64,000 bases of DNA from Stenotrophomonas sp. UBA2124 (GTDB lineage Bacteria > Pseudomonadota > Gammaproteobacteria > Xanthomonadales > Xanthomonadaceae), in assembly GCA_002329155.1 (NCBI GenBank), contig DCXY01000048.1:1-64000 (forward strand), read 5' to 3'. The position numbers and the translations under genes were made by a program. The notes under the pieces are model-generated. The model saw nothing but the letters and a program-made list of their open reading frames with translations. It was not told the origin of the DNA and searched no databases. Each line of letters opens with the position of its first letter. The stretch's first letter is position 1. Below, in pieces: positions 45,565 through 54,124 of the stretch.

Positions 45565-47544
45565 ATGTCGCAGCAGTTGCTTTCCAGCTATGCGCGGATG
45601 TTTGCAACGTCGAATGTCGCGTTGGCGGTGATTGATGGCACGACATTGGAGATCGTGTTCTCCAATGATGCGTTCCTGCGTTTCTTCAAGGAGATGCAGC
45701 TGATCAGCGGCCGAAGCATGCTGCATGAATTCGAGCCGTTGAGCGATGCCCTGAGCACGACTCTGGCCAGCAGCGAGCTGGTGGTGCATGAGTGGCCACA
45801 CGCCAACGCGCGCCTGGAATTTTCCGCTGCGCATGCGGGCGCGCAGGGCGATGCCGATGACCATCGGCTGGTGCAGTGCGTGGTGCTGCCGCTGCCCTCG
45901 CATGGCACTGCACTGGACGTGGCATCGCCGGCACCGCCAGCGCCGCTGGCAAGCGAAGCCTATCGCCGCATACTGGACCACTTCCCGCACAACGTATGGT
46001 TGTGCACGGTCAGCGGCGAGCTGTTCTGGACCAACCGTACCTCCAATCTGTTCACCTATGGCCGTGCCGAGTTCCATGACCCGGACAGCAGCGCCTACAT
46101 CACCAAGATCCACCCCGATGACCTGACCGGTGCCGGCGTGGCGCTGTCCAAGGCGATGCAGGCCGGGCATATGGAAACCCCGTACCGCTACCGCCTGCGT
46201 GACCACGCCGGCAATTACCATTGGTTCCAGTTCACAATGGCGCCGGTGCTGGATGCGCACGGTGAGCCTACCTACTGGGTGGGTACCAGCATCAACATCC
46301 AGCACATCCATGACGCAGAGCAGCAGGCGCTGGCCGAGCTGAAGGCACTCCAGCGCAGATGCGAGAGCAACGAGAGCAGGCTGATCAGCTCCGAGCGGCT
46401 GGTGGCACAGCAGCACAAGATGGAGCTGGTGGCGCACCTGGCCGGTGGCGTTGCACATGATCTGAACAACCTGCTGCATGTCATGGGCATCAACATCGAG
46501 CTGATGCAGCCGCTGGTACAGCAGGAGGCGCTGCAGCGGCATATGCGCATCCTGGAAGGCTGCATCAAGAAGGCAGGGCGGCTGTCCACGCAGCTGGCCG
46601 GTTTCAGCGGGCGGCTGCCGCAGAACGCAGTAGCTCTGGACCCCGCCGTCTTGGTGGAGGATATCCGCGAACTGCTGAGCCGCGCGGTGGGTGCGGAGAT
46701 CGAGCTGTGCATCGTCATTGAAGGCCAGCCGCACGCAGTGCTGGCCGACAAGTCCTATCTGGAAAACGCGCTGATCAACCTGGCCATCAATGCCCGCGAT
46801 GCGATGGACGGACGTGGCAGCGTCACCTTGCGTGTGGCCAACCAGGTGGAAGCCGGCGCTGATGGTCAGCAGCGCGACCATGTGGTGTTCAGCCTCCAGG
46901 ACGAAGGAAGCGGCATGAGCGCGGCTGTGCGCGAGCGCATCTTCGACCCGTTCTTCACCACCAAGGCGCCGGACAAGGGCACCGGTCTTGGGCTGCCGAT
47001 GGTGCGTACCTTCGTCGAGAACTCCGGTGGGCACATCACCGTTGAATCGGTGGAGGGACAGGGCAGCTGCGTGTCGATTCACCTGCCGCGCACCGAGCAG
47101 GCGCCGGAGGCCGCCGTCATTGCCCAGCCGTCGCCGCAGACAAGTGGCCAGGGCCGGATCCTGCTGGTGGAGGACGACCGGAACGTGCGCGATGCGATGA
47201 ACCACATCCTCACGCGGCTGGGCTACGACACCATTCCTTCCTTCAGCTTTGACCATGCGGTGAAGCTGCTGGAAGGTGGAATGCGCCCGGATCTGATCGT
47301 TTCCGATGTGCGCATGCCCGGCAGGATGAGCATCAACGACCTGATCGGCATGGTCGAGACGGTGGTGCCGGTGCCGCTGATTTTCGTTACCGGCTACAGC
47401 GCCGAGGTGGTGGTCAAGGAAGGCCTGATCCACGACAAATACCCTGTGCTGTTCAAGCCGTTCTCCGCACAGGAGATATCGGCCAGGATCCGCGACATGC
47501 TGGAAGCCCGCAGCCTTGGCCCTGACCCGCACGCAGTGGCCTGA
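45565..47544 (+). CDS. Soluble PAS-containing hybrid histidine kinase
   Basis: A 659-residue sensor without any membrane helix. An N-terminal PAS-like domain (ALAVIDGTTLEIVFSNDAFLRFF) and a second PAS/PAC (ILDHFPHNVWLCTVSGELFWTN through YHWFQFTMAPVLDAHGEPTY) lead into a HisKA domain with phospho-acceptor His298 (GGVAHDLNNLL). The ATPase boxes are NLAINARDAMDGRG (N), DEGSGM (G1), FDPFFTTKAPDKGTGLGLPM (F and G2). A C-terminal receiver follows with Asp581 (LIVSDVRMPG), VTGYS and FKPFS. There is no HPt or DNA-binding domain, and no response regulator is encoded nearby, so its partner is unknown. The 294-bp gap to the divergent HipA-like gene has no supported gene. Confidence 0.93.
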   Translation: MSQQLLSSYARMFATSNVALAVIDGTTLEIVFSNDAFLRFFKEMQLISGRSMLHEFEPLSDALSTTLASSELVVHEWPHANARLEFSAAHAGAQGDADDHRLVQCVVLPLPSHGTALDVASPAPPAPLASEAYRRILDHFPHNVWLCTVSGELFWTNRTSNLFTYGRAEFHDPDSSAYITKIHPDDLTGAGVALSKAMQAGHMETPYRYRLRDHAGNYHWFQFTMAPVLDAHGEPTYWVGTSINIQHIHDAEQQALAELKALQRRCESNESRLISSERLVAQQHKMELVAHLAGGVAHDLNNLLHVMGINIELMQPLVQQEALQRHMRILEGCIKKAGRLSTQLAGFSGRLPQNAVALDPAVLVEDIRELLSRAVGAEIELCIVIEGQPHAVLADKSYLENALINLAINARDAMDGRGSVTLRVANQVEAGADGQQRDHVVFSLQDEGSGMSAAVRERIFDPFFTTKAPDKGTGLGLPMVRTFVENSGGHITVESVEGQGSCVSIHLPRTEQAPEAAVIAQPSPQTSGQGRILLVEDDRNVRDAMNHILTRLGYDTIPSFSFDHAVKLLEGGMRPDLIVSDVRMPGRMSINDLIGMVETVVPVPLIFVTGYSAEVVVKEGLIHDKYPVLFKPFSAQEISARIRDMLEARSLGPDPHAVA

Positions 47545-47620
47545 GGTGGCAGCCAATCGGGCCGTGGTGTGGCACGCTGTCATGCAGGCACTGTTGGCTG
47601 GAATGAACGGGAGACCATCG

Positions 47621-48724
47621 ATGCGTGCAGCCAATGCGTTGCGTCCACGCCTGCTGCTGGCGGGCTGGGCAACCCTGCTGCTGGCCGCGTGCAGCACCGT
47701 GCCCGCGCCACCACCGGGGCCGGCCCCGGACGTGGTACGCGCGGACATCGAGCGGCGCATTCCGGCCAGCATCGGCGACCGCGCGGGTTGGGCAGCCGAT
47801 ATCCAGGCGGCACTGGCCGCGCAGCGGATCGAACCGAACCCGGAAAACATCTGCGCGGTGCTGGCGGTGATCGAGCAGGAATCCGGCTACCGTGCCGATC
47901 CCGTCGTGCCCAACCTGCCGCGCGTCGCCCGCCAGGAAATCGACCGCCGCGCCAGCGCCCTGCATGTGCCGGGCCTGCTGGTGGATGCCGGGCTGAAGAT
48001 CAAGGCACCCGATGGCCGCAGCTACGGCGACAAGCTGGCCGGCGTGCGCAGCGAGCGTGATCTGAGTCGCTTGTACGAGGAAATCATCGAGCGCGTGCCG
48101 CTGGGGCAGCGCCTGTTCGCCGGCAAGAACCCGGTGCAGACCGGTGGCGCCATGCAGGTCAGCATTCCCTTTGCCGAAGCGCGCGCCGCCGGTTACCCCT
48201 ACCCGGTGCAGGGCAGCATCCGCGATGAAGTGTTCAGCCGCCGCGGCGGTGTCTATTTCGGCAGCATGCACCTGCTGGGCTACGCCACGCCGTACACGCG
48301 CAAGGTGCACCGTTTCGCCGACTACAACGCCGGCTGGTACGCCAGCCGCAATGCGGCCTTCCAGAACGCGGTGGCGACCGCCACCGGCACCACGCTGGCG
48401 CTGGATGGTGATTTGCTCGCGCCGGGTGCGCCGCTGGACAAGCCGGGCCAGACCGAACGTGCGGTGCGTCAGCTGGCAGGTGCGCTGGGCATGGACGAGC
48501 GTGGCATCCGCCGTGCATTGGAACAGGCCGACCAGCTGGGTTTCAGCGACAGCCCGCTGCACGCGCGCGTGTTCGCGCTGGCCGAGGCCAAGGCAGGTAA
48601 GCCATTGCCGCGTGCGGTCATTCCCGGCATCCGCCTGGACAGCCCCAAGATCACCCGCGAGCTGACCACCGAGTGGTTCGCCAACCGCGTGGACGGGCGC
48701 TACCGGCAGTGCCTGCAGCGGTGA
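47621..48724 (+). CDS. DUF1615 lipoprotein
   Basis: A 367-residue protein with a lipobox LLAAC after a hydrophobic segment, so it is predicted to be a lipid-anchored envelope protein. The mature part matches DUF1615: NICAVLAVIEQESGYRADP, which resembles the catalytic glutamate region of lysozyme-like lytic transglycosylases, FAGKNPVQTGGAMQVSIPFA, and HRFADYNAGWYASRNAAFQNA. The E-S-G-Y and TGGAMQVS elements suggest peptidoglycan cleavage, but this is inference. ATG 47621 is preceded by GGGAGA; an in-frame ATG at 47603 is possible. Confidence 0.85.
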   Translation: MRAANALRPRLLLAGWATLLLAACSTVPAPPPGPAPDVVRADIERRIPASIGDRAGWAADIQAALAAQRIEPNPENICAVLAVIEQESGYRADPVVPNLPRVARQEIDRRASALHVPGLLVDAGLKIKAPDGRSYGDKLAGVRSERDLSRLYEEIIERVPLGQRLFAGKNPVQTGGAMQVSIPFAEARAAGYPYPVQGSIRDEVFSRRGGVYFGSMHLLGYATPYTRKVHRFADYNAGWYASRNAAFQNAVATATGTTLALDGDLLAPGAPLDKPGQTERAVRQLAGALGMDERGIRRALEQADQLGFSDSPLHARVFALAEAKAGKPLPRAVIPGIRLDSPKITRELTTEWFANRVDGRYRQCLQR

Positions 48725-48781
48725 TTCACGGCCCTCTCCTGCGGGAGGGGCGGCCGAACACACCGCAGCCCCGCGCCTGGC

Positions 48782-49444
48782 TCAGCCCCTTGCCGGGTGC
48801 CGCGACAGCGCCCGCGCGCCGGTGATGATCATGCGGATCATCTGCGCCATCTGCTCGATCAGCTCGGGGTCTTTCTCTTCCGGCAGGTCCATGGCGGTGC
48901 CGCCCATGGCGAAGATCAGGCGGGTGATGGCCTTGGCGGCCAGCGCAGGCTCGTGCAGGGTGGCGCCGTCCTGCGCGGCCAACCGCACCAGGTCCACCTT
49001 CAGCTCGTCCTCGAAATAGAGCAGTTCGCGGTCCACCGCCTGCTTGAAAGCGTCCGAACCGGCGGTGCCTTCGCGCAGCAGCACATGCAGCAGGCGGTCA
49101 TCGGCGCGCAGCTGCTCCATGAAGGTTTCCACCGACAGGCGGATCACGCCGCGGTTGCTGTCGGCCGCGCGCAGTCGCGCCTGGCCGATGATGGTGCGCA
49201 GCGAACGGCCCGCCAGGTCGATCAGCGCCACCGTCAGCTCGTCCATGTCGCGGAACTGGCGGTAGAACGAATTGGGCGCAATCCCGGCCTCGCGGGCCAC
49301 CTCGCGCAGGCTCAGCGTGGACACACTGCGGTGCGGCCCAATCAACGCCAACGCGGCGGCCAGCAGGTCGTCACGGGAGATGGACGCCTTGCGGACCGGG
49401 TGGGTGTCGTCGTGAACGGGCAGGGGCGGATCGTGGCGGGTCAT
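48782..49444 (-). CDS. desT: TetR-family regulator of fatty-acid desaturation (DesT/FabR-like)
   Basis: A 220-residue TetR protein. The helix-turn-helix reads LSLREVAREAGIAPNSFYRQ, close to FabR/DesT regulators that sense the unsaturated to saturated acyl-CoA ratio. It is divergent from a ferredoxin reductase and a desaturase, as DesT is from desCB in P. aeruginosa, which is the main basis for the name. A 94-bp intergenic region with two overlapping palindromes separates them. Ligand and target are inferred from the context. Confidence 0.8.
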   Translation of the reverse strand: MTRHDPPLPVHDDTHPVRKASISRDDLLAAALALIGPHRSVSTLSLREVAREAGIAPNSFYRQFRDMDELTVALIDLAGRSLRTIIGQARLRAADSNRGVIRLSVETFMEQLRADDRLLHVLLREGTAGSDAFKQAVDRELLYFEDELKVDLVRLAAQDGATLHEPALAAKAITRLIFAMGGTAMDLPEEKDPELIEQMAQMIRMIITGARALSRHPARG

Positions 49445-49491
49445 CGCGGCAGGAATCTTCGGATTTCTGAATCATAGCCGGTGTTACGAAT

Positions 49492-49530
49492 ATACAGTTG
49501 TATACACGCTTGTATGCTCGGCCGTATAGT
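49492..49530 (+). promoter_or_regulatory. desT-desC operator and promoter
   Basis: Two overlapping palindromes share a half-site: ATACA-GT-TGTAT (49492-49503) and ATACA-CGCT-TGTAT (49502-49515). A -10 hexamer TATAGT is at 49525-49530, only 8 bases before the desC ATG at 49539, so the mRNA would start at or just before the ATG. The -35 is unclear and would overlap the palindromes, as expected for a repressor site. Confidence 0.55.
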
Positions 49531-49538
49531 TCGCCCCC

Positions 49539-50597
49539 ATGAGCGCCGTTTACCGCAATGCCACGCCTCCGCCGATCCCGTGGGTCAGCGAGGGCTTCTT
49601 TGATTTCTGGTCCACCCGGGTCAACCCGCTGTGGACGCTGCGCAGGCCGCTGGCACGCTTGGTGGCGCGGCACCGGGTCAGCGCCGACGCGGTGACCCTG
49701 GAACTGCAGCCGAACCGGCATTTCCATGGCCTGCAGGCCGGGCAGCACATCAATCTGGGCGTGGAAGTGGACGGCCGCCTGCTGACCCGCAGCTACAGCC
49801 CCACGCCGCTGCCCGGCGGGCGGCTGGCGATCACCGTGAAGGCAATGGCAGGCGGCAAGGTGAGCTGTCATCTGGCCCGCGATGCGGCCATCGGCGAGGT
49901 GTTCGCGCTGGGCCAGGCCTTCGGTGAGATGACTCTGCCCGCGCACGCCGACCAGCGCCTGCTGATGCTGGCCGCTGGCAGCGGCATCACCCCGATGCGG
50001 GCGCTGCTGCGGCAACTGGATGCGCAGGGCATGACCGCGCCGGTGGACCTGCTGTACTGGGCGCGGCGGCGCGAGGAACTGTGCTTTGTTGATGAACTGG
50101 AGGCCATGGCCGCGCGCCACCCGGGCCTCCACTTGACGCTGCTGCTCACCCGCGAAGGCGAAGGTGCGCCGCGCGTGGGCGAACATGATTTCGGCTCATT
50201 GCCTTCACTGGCAAGTGCGCGGGTGCTGGCCTGCGGTCCCGGTGGTTTCGTGGAAGCCGCGCGCGCGCGCCTGCAGGGGCAGGTGGCCAGTTTCCAGAGC
50301 GAAGCCTTCAGCCTGCCGCAGCTGCCGGCGATGGAGCAGGGCAGCGTGCAGGTGCAGCTGCTGCGCAGTGGCCGCACGCTGACCGTACCGCGTGGTGTTG
50401 CTCTGCTGTCCGCGCTTGAAGCGCAGGGTGTGCAGCCGGCCAGCGGCTGCCGCATGGGCATCTGCAATACCTGCGTCTGCGACAAGGCCTCCGGGGTTAC
50501 CCGCCACACGCTTACCGGTGATCTGGCCGGTGAACCTTCCACACCGCTGAAGCTGTGCGTCAACAGCGCCAGCACCGATCTCGCCCTGGAGCTGTAA
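49539..50597 (+). CDS. desC: Ferredoxin-NADP reductase-type electron donor to the desaturase (DesC-like)
   Basis: A 352-residue flavoprotein with a C-terminal plant-type [2Fe-2S] domain. The FAD motif is RSYSPTP, and the NAD(P) part starts MLAAGSGITPMRALLR and continues to ARVLACGPGGFVEAA. The iron-sulfur ligands are in SGCRMGICNTCVC plus a distal cysteine (KLCVN). It should pass electrons from NADPH to the desaturase encoded three bases downstream. There is no Shine-Dalgarno sequence before the ATG, consistent with a leaderless transcript. Confidence 0.88.
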   Translation: MSAVYRNATPPPIPWVSEGFFDFWSTRVNPLWTLRRPLARLVARHRVSADAVTLELQPNRHFHGLQAGQHINLGVEVDGRLLTRSYSPTPLPGGRLAITVKAMAGGKVSCHLARDAAIGEVFALGQAFGEMTLPAHADQRLLMLAAGSGITPMRALLRQLDAQGMTAPVDLLYWARRREELCFVDELEAMAARHPGLHLTLLLTREGEGAPRVGEHDFGSLPSLASARVLACGPGGFVEAARARLQGQVASFQSEAFSLPQLPAMEQGSVQVQLLRSGRTLTVPRGVALLSALEAQGVQPASGCRMGICNTCVCDKASGVTRHTLTGDLAGEPSTPLKLCVNSASTDLALEL

Positions 50598-50600
50598 CCG

Positions 50601-51722
50601 ATGTCCTCCGTGCACAACCGCGCCCTGTCTGCTGCCGAGCTGCAGGCCTTCGGCGATGAACTGGACGCTGTACGCGCCCGCCACCAGGCCACACTGGGCG
50701 CGGCCGACGCGCGTTACATCCGGCGTGTGGTGGCAACGGTGCGCTGGACCGGCGTGGCCGGTCGCACGCTGCTGTTCCTGGGGGCATTCGTGCACAGCGT
50801 GCTGGTGCCGGCGTGGATCGCCGGTGTGCTGCTGCTGGGGCTGTCCAAGATTCTGGAGAACATGGAGCTGGCGCACAACGTCATCCATGGCCAGTACGAC
50901 TGGATGGGCGACCCCGCGCTGCAGGGCAAGACCTACGAATGGGATATCGCCGGCACCTCCGAGAACTGGCGCAAGACCCACAATTTCCGCCACCACACCT
51001 ACACCAACGTGCGCGGGCTGGATGATGACATCGGCTACGGCCTGCTGCGCATCTTCCCCGAGCAGCGTTGGCACCCGTTCTTTCTGGCGCAGCCTGCGGT
51101 GGCGGTGGTGTTCGCGCTGCTGTTCGAGTGGGGCATCGCCATACAGGACCTGCGCGTGGGCCGCCTGCTCAGCGGCAAGGTCACGCTCCGGCAGCTGTGG
51201 AAGCAGGCCAGGCCGGTGCGCCGCAAGGCATTGAAGCAGGTGCTGAAGGACTATGTGCTGTTCCCGGCGCTGGCCGGCCCGTTCTTCCTGCCGGTGCTGC
51301 TGGGCAATGTGGCCGCCAATGTGATCCGCAACGTGTGGACCTATGTGGTGATCTTCTGCGGCCACTTCACCGCCGATGCGGAAACCTTCCCCAAGGACTG
51401 CGTGCGCAATGAAAGCCGCGGCCATTGGTATCTGCGCCAGCTGCGTGGTTCATCCAACATCACCGGCGGCAAGTGGATGGACGTGATGACCGGCAACCTC
51501 AGCCACCAGATCGAGCACCACTTCTACCCGGACATCCCCGCCAACCGCTACGCTGCCATGGCGGTGGACGTGCGCGACATCTGCGCGCGCTATGGCCAGC
51601 ACTACAACACCGGCTCGCTGCCGAAGCAGTTCGGGCAGGTGATGTGGCGCATCGTGCGGCATGCGTTTCCGAGCAGGCCGAAGCGGGCCGAGAAGCCGCT
51701 GGTGGTTGCCGAGGCGAACTGA
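50601..51722 (+). CDS. desB: Membrane fatty-acid (acyl-CoA) desaturase, DesB-like
   Basis: A 373-residue diiron membrane desaturase. The three histidine boxes are HNVIHGQYD, HNFRHHTYTN and HQIEHHFYPDIP. Hydrophobic segments at about residues 50-90 and 150-175, and again near 235-260, fit the usual membrane layout. It should put double bonds into acyl chains and so adjust membrane fluidity. It follows desC by three bases, so the pair is one transcription unit controlled by DesT. Confidence 0.9.
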   Translation: MSSVHNRALSAAELQAFGDELDAVRARHQATLGAADARYIRRVVATVRWTGVAGRTLLFLGAFVHSVLVPAWIAGVLLLGLSKILENMELAHNVIHGQYDWMGDPALQGKTYEWDIAGTSENWRKTHNFRHHTYTNVRGLDDDIGYGLLRIFPEQRWHPFFLAQPAVAVVFALLFEWGIAIQDLRVGRLLSGKVTLRQLWKQARPVRRKALKQVLKDYVLFPALAGPFFLPVLLGNVAANVIRNVWTYVVIFCGHFTADAETFPKDCVRNESRGHWYLRQLRGSSNITGGKWMDVMTGNLSHQIEHHFYPDIPANRYAAMAVDVRDICARYGQHYNTGSLPKQFGQVMWRIVRHAFPSRPKRAEKPLVVAEAN

Positions 51723-51743
51723 GGTTGTGCTGCGGCACCTGCG

Positions 51744-52964
51744 TTACCGCAGCAGGCCCCAGGCGACAGCAGCCCCCACGCACCACAGCACCGCCCATGG
51801 CGCCGAAAGTCGGGCGGTGCTGAGCAGCAGGAAGCCGATGGCGGCGATCACAAGATCTGCTGCCGAGCGAACGCCCGTGGTCCACACCGGGTTGTAGAAG
51901 GCGGCGAGCAGCAGCCCCACGATGCCGGCGTTGATGCCTGCCACCACGCTGGCTGCACGCTGGTGTTTCACCAGCTGTGACCAGGCGGGCAGCGCGGCAA
52001 GCAGCAGCAGAAAGCCGGGCAGGAAGATCGCCAGCACCGCGATCGCCGCACCTGCGGCGGATGGGAGCGACAGCGGCACTTCCGCGCCGAGGAACGCAGC
52101 CAGTGAGAACATCGGGCCGGGCATGGCCTGGGCCGCGCCGTAGCCGGCGAGGAAGGTATCCGGCGCCACCCATCCCGTATCCACCACCTGTTGCTGCAGC
52201 AGTGGTAACACGACATGACCGCCGCCGAAGACCAGTGCGCCGGCACGGTAGAACGCGCCGGCCATGCTGGTGGCGGTAGGCGTGGTGGCAGCGGGCAAGG
52301 CGGTGGCGGCGACGAGCCCCAGCGCGAACACCACTGCAAACAGCGAGGCTGTTCGCCTGCCATAAGTGATCGGCGGGTTGGCTGCCGGCAGGGCGCTGAC
52401 GTGCCGGCACAGCAATGCGCCCAGTACACCGGCCACGACAATGGCGATGAGTTGCAGCCAAGGCGCGCCCCACACCAGCATGAGCACGGTTGTGGCGGCG
52501 GCGATCAGCATGCGCGGCGCGTCTGGCGTGAGCTTGCGCATCATGCCCAGAAGGGCGTGGGCAACGACGGCCACTGCGACCAGCTTCAGGCCATGCAGTG
52601 CCGCTGCACCGCGTTCACTCCCAAGGTGGGGGGCGAGGCTGGCGAAGCCGAACATCAGCAGCGCCGAGGGCAGGGTGAACGCCAGAAATGCGGCCAATGC
52701 CCCCTTCCAACCGGCACGAAACAGGCCGATGGCGAAGCCCATCTGGCTGCTGGCCGGCCCGGGCAGGAACTGGCAGATCGCCAGCAACTGCGCGAACTGT
52801 GCGTCGTTCAACCACGCCCGACGCTGGACGAAGGTCGTGTGGAAATAGCCGATATGCGCGATGGGCCCGCCGAACGAGGTGAAGCCGAGTGCAAGGAAGA
52901 CCCGGAAGACTTCCATCGTACTGGCATTGGCCTGCACTGCGCGTCGGGCGTCGGAGGGCGGCAT
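51744..52964 (-). CDS. chrA: Chromate ion transporter, long-chain CHR family
   Basis: A 406-residue transporter made of two homologous halves of about six helices each. The N-terminal half has the family motifs FGGPIAHIGYF and QFLPGPASSQMGFAIG. The C-terminal half has the related FGGGHVVLPLL and AAQAMPGPMFSLA. Members export chromate with protons. No chrB regulator is next to it, so chromate dependence is unproved; some CHR proteins have other anion substrates. Confidence 0.9.
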   Translation of the reverse strand: MPPSDARRAVQANASTMEVFRVFLALGFTSFGGPIAHIGYFHTTFVQRRAWLNDAQFAQLLAICQFLPGPASSQMGFAIGLFRAGWKGALAAFLAFTLPSALLMFGFASLAPHLGSERGAAALHGLKLVAVAVVAHALLGMMRKLTPDAPRMLIAAATTVLMLVWGAPWLQLIAIVVAGVLGALLCRHVSALPAANPPITYGRRTASLFAVVFALGLVAATALPAATTPTATSMAGAFYRAGALVFGGGHVVLPLLQQQVVDTGWVAPDTFLAGYGAAQAMPGPMFSLAAFLGAEVPLSLPSAAGAAIAVLAIFLPGFLLLLAALPAWSQLVKHQRAASVVAGINAGIVGLLLAAFYNPVWTTGVRSAADLVIAAIGFLLLSTARLSAPWAVLWCVGAAVAWGLLR

Positions 52965-53161
52965 GTGTCCGGGTTGTCAGCTCAGCCAGAGCAGGAGTAT
53001 GTCGCCATCGTGTGTGGCTGGCCATTGCAGGGCCGGTTGCTTTCGATCAGCAGTACGATTGCATGGCTGTTATGCAGCGTGGCCGGGTATGCCGACTTCT
53101 GCCGCCGACCCGAGTGCCCGGATTGAATATCATCCCGCGGCTTGGTTTCAGGGGGGCAGGT

Positions 53162-53615
53162 TTGACATGGGAAAGGCGGTTTACGTTTTTCATTGCGGTG
53201 GCGTTGCATGTCGGTGCCGGTCAGGCCTTGGCGGCATCCACCTCGCTTCGGCACGAACAGGCCCGATGGACAGGGCAAGGGAAGCCGGCAGATGACCGTT
53301 GGTTTCATATCCACACCGCAGACGATGGCATGCCTGTGTTCGTCGATCTTGACGGCGTTGTGGGGGCAGGGCAGGGAATCCATCTTGTGACGCGCAGCGT
53401 TCCGGTGGTTGCGGGCATGCGGGCGCAGGAGATCATCATGCGTTTCCGGATCAACTGCTGCAGGGACTGTGGCATTCGAGAAGACTCCGTCCCTGCTGGA
53501 GAGCATGCGCAACCCGCAGCCGGAGCCGCCAATATCAGCCGCCCAGTGCTATGCGGGAGAGATTCCAGTGCGTGGCAAGGGGAGCCGGGATCTGCGGGCA
53601 TTCGTCTGCGGCTGA
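53162..53615 (+). pseudogene. Secreted protein gene interrupted by a frameshift (adhesin E-like)
   Basis: The first part starts at TTG 53162, six bases after AGGGGGG, and encodes a signal peptide (FTFFIAVALHVGAGQALAAS) followed by WFHIHTADDGMPVFVDLDGV and AQEIIMRFRINC. This frame then runs into arginine- and cysteine-rich sequence. From about 53458 the +1-shifted frame continues sensibly: AGTVAFEKTPSLLES, then AAQCYAGEIPVRGKGSRDL and a stop at 53613-53615. The total is 454 bases, one more than a multiple of three. The pattern resembles surface adhesin E-type domains (short, secreted, paired Cys). It is either a recent pseudogene or a sequencing error. Confidence 0.5.
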
Positions 53616-53644
53616 TTTCATCGGCAGCCGGCAGCTTCCAGCAC

Positions 53645-54124
53645 TCAACCGCGCCGCGCTGCCTCGATGGCGGCGATGTCGATGCGGGTCATCTGCATCA
53701 TCGCCTCGAAGGCACGTTTGGCCACACCCGGGTCCGGATCGGTGACGGCGGCGGTCAAGACGCGCGGGGTGATCTGCCATGACAGGCCCCACTTGTCCTT
53801 GCACCAGCCGCAGGCGCTTTCCTGGCCGCCGTTGTTGACGATGGCATCCCACAGGCGGTCGGTCTCGGCCTGGTCGTCGGTGGCAACCTGGAACGAGAAC
53901 GCCTCGGAATGCTTGAATGCGGAACCTCCATTCAGGCCGATGCAGGGAATGCCCATCACCGTGAAGTCCACGGTCAGTACATCGCCCTGTTTGCCGGACG
54001 GAAAGTCGGCAGGTGCGCGGTGCACGGCCAGTACCTTGCTGTCGGGGAAGGTGGCGGCATAGAACTCGGCCGCTTCCTGCGCATCGCCGTCGTACCACAG
54101 GCAGATGGTGTTCTTGCTGGGCAT
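53645..54124 (-). CDS. VOC-family protein, PhnB / 3-demethylubiquinone methyltransferase-like
   Basis: A 159-residue soluble protein of the vicinal-oxygen-chelate superfamily (often annotated as 3-demethylubiquinone-9 3-methyltransferase-like, but unrelated to UbiG). It has CLWYDGDAQEAAEFYAATFPDS, DFTVMGIPCIGLNGG, and the conserved NGGQESACGWCKDKWGLSWQ. The metal ligands of true glyoxalases are not complete here, so the function is unknown. AAGGAG lies eight bases before ATG 54124. Confidence 0.85.
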   Translation of the reverse strand: MPSKNTICLWYDGDAQEAAEFYAATFPDSKVLAVHRAPADFPSGKQGDVLTVDFTVMGIPCIGLNGGSAFKHSEAFSFQVATDDQAETDRLWDAIVNNGGQESACGWCKDKWGLSWQITPRVLTAAVTDPDPGVAKRAFEAMMQMTRIDIAAIEAARRG

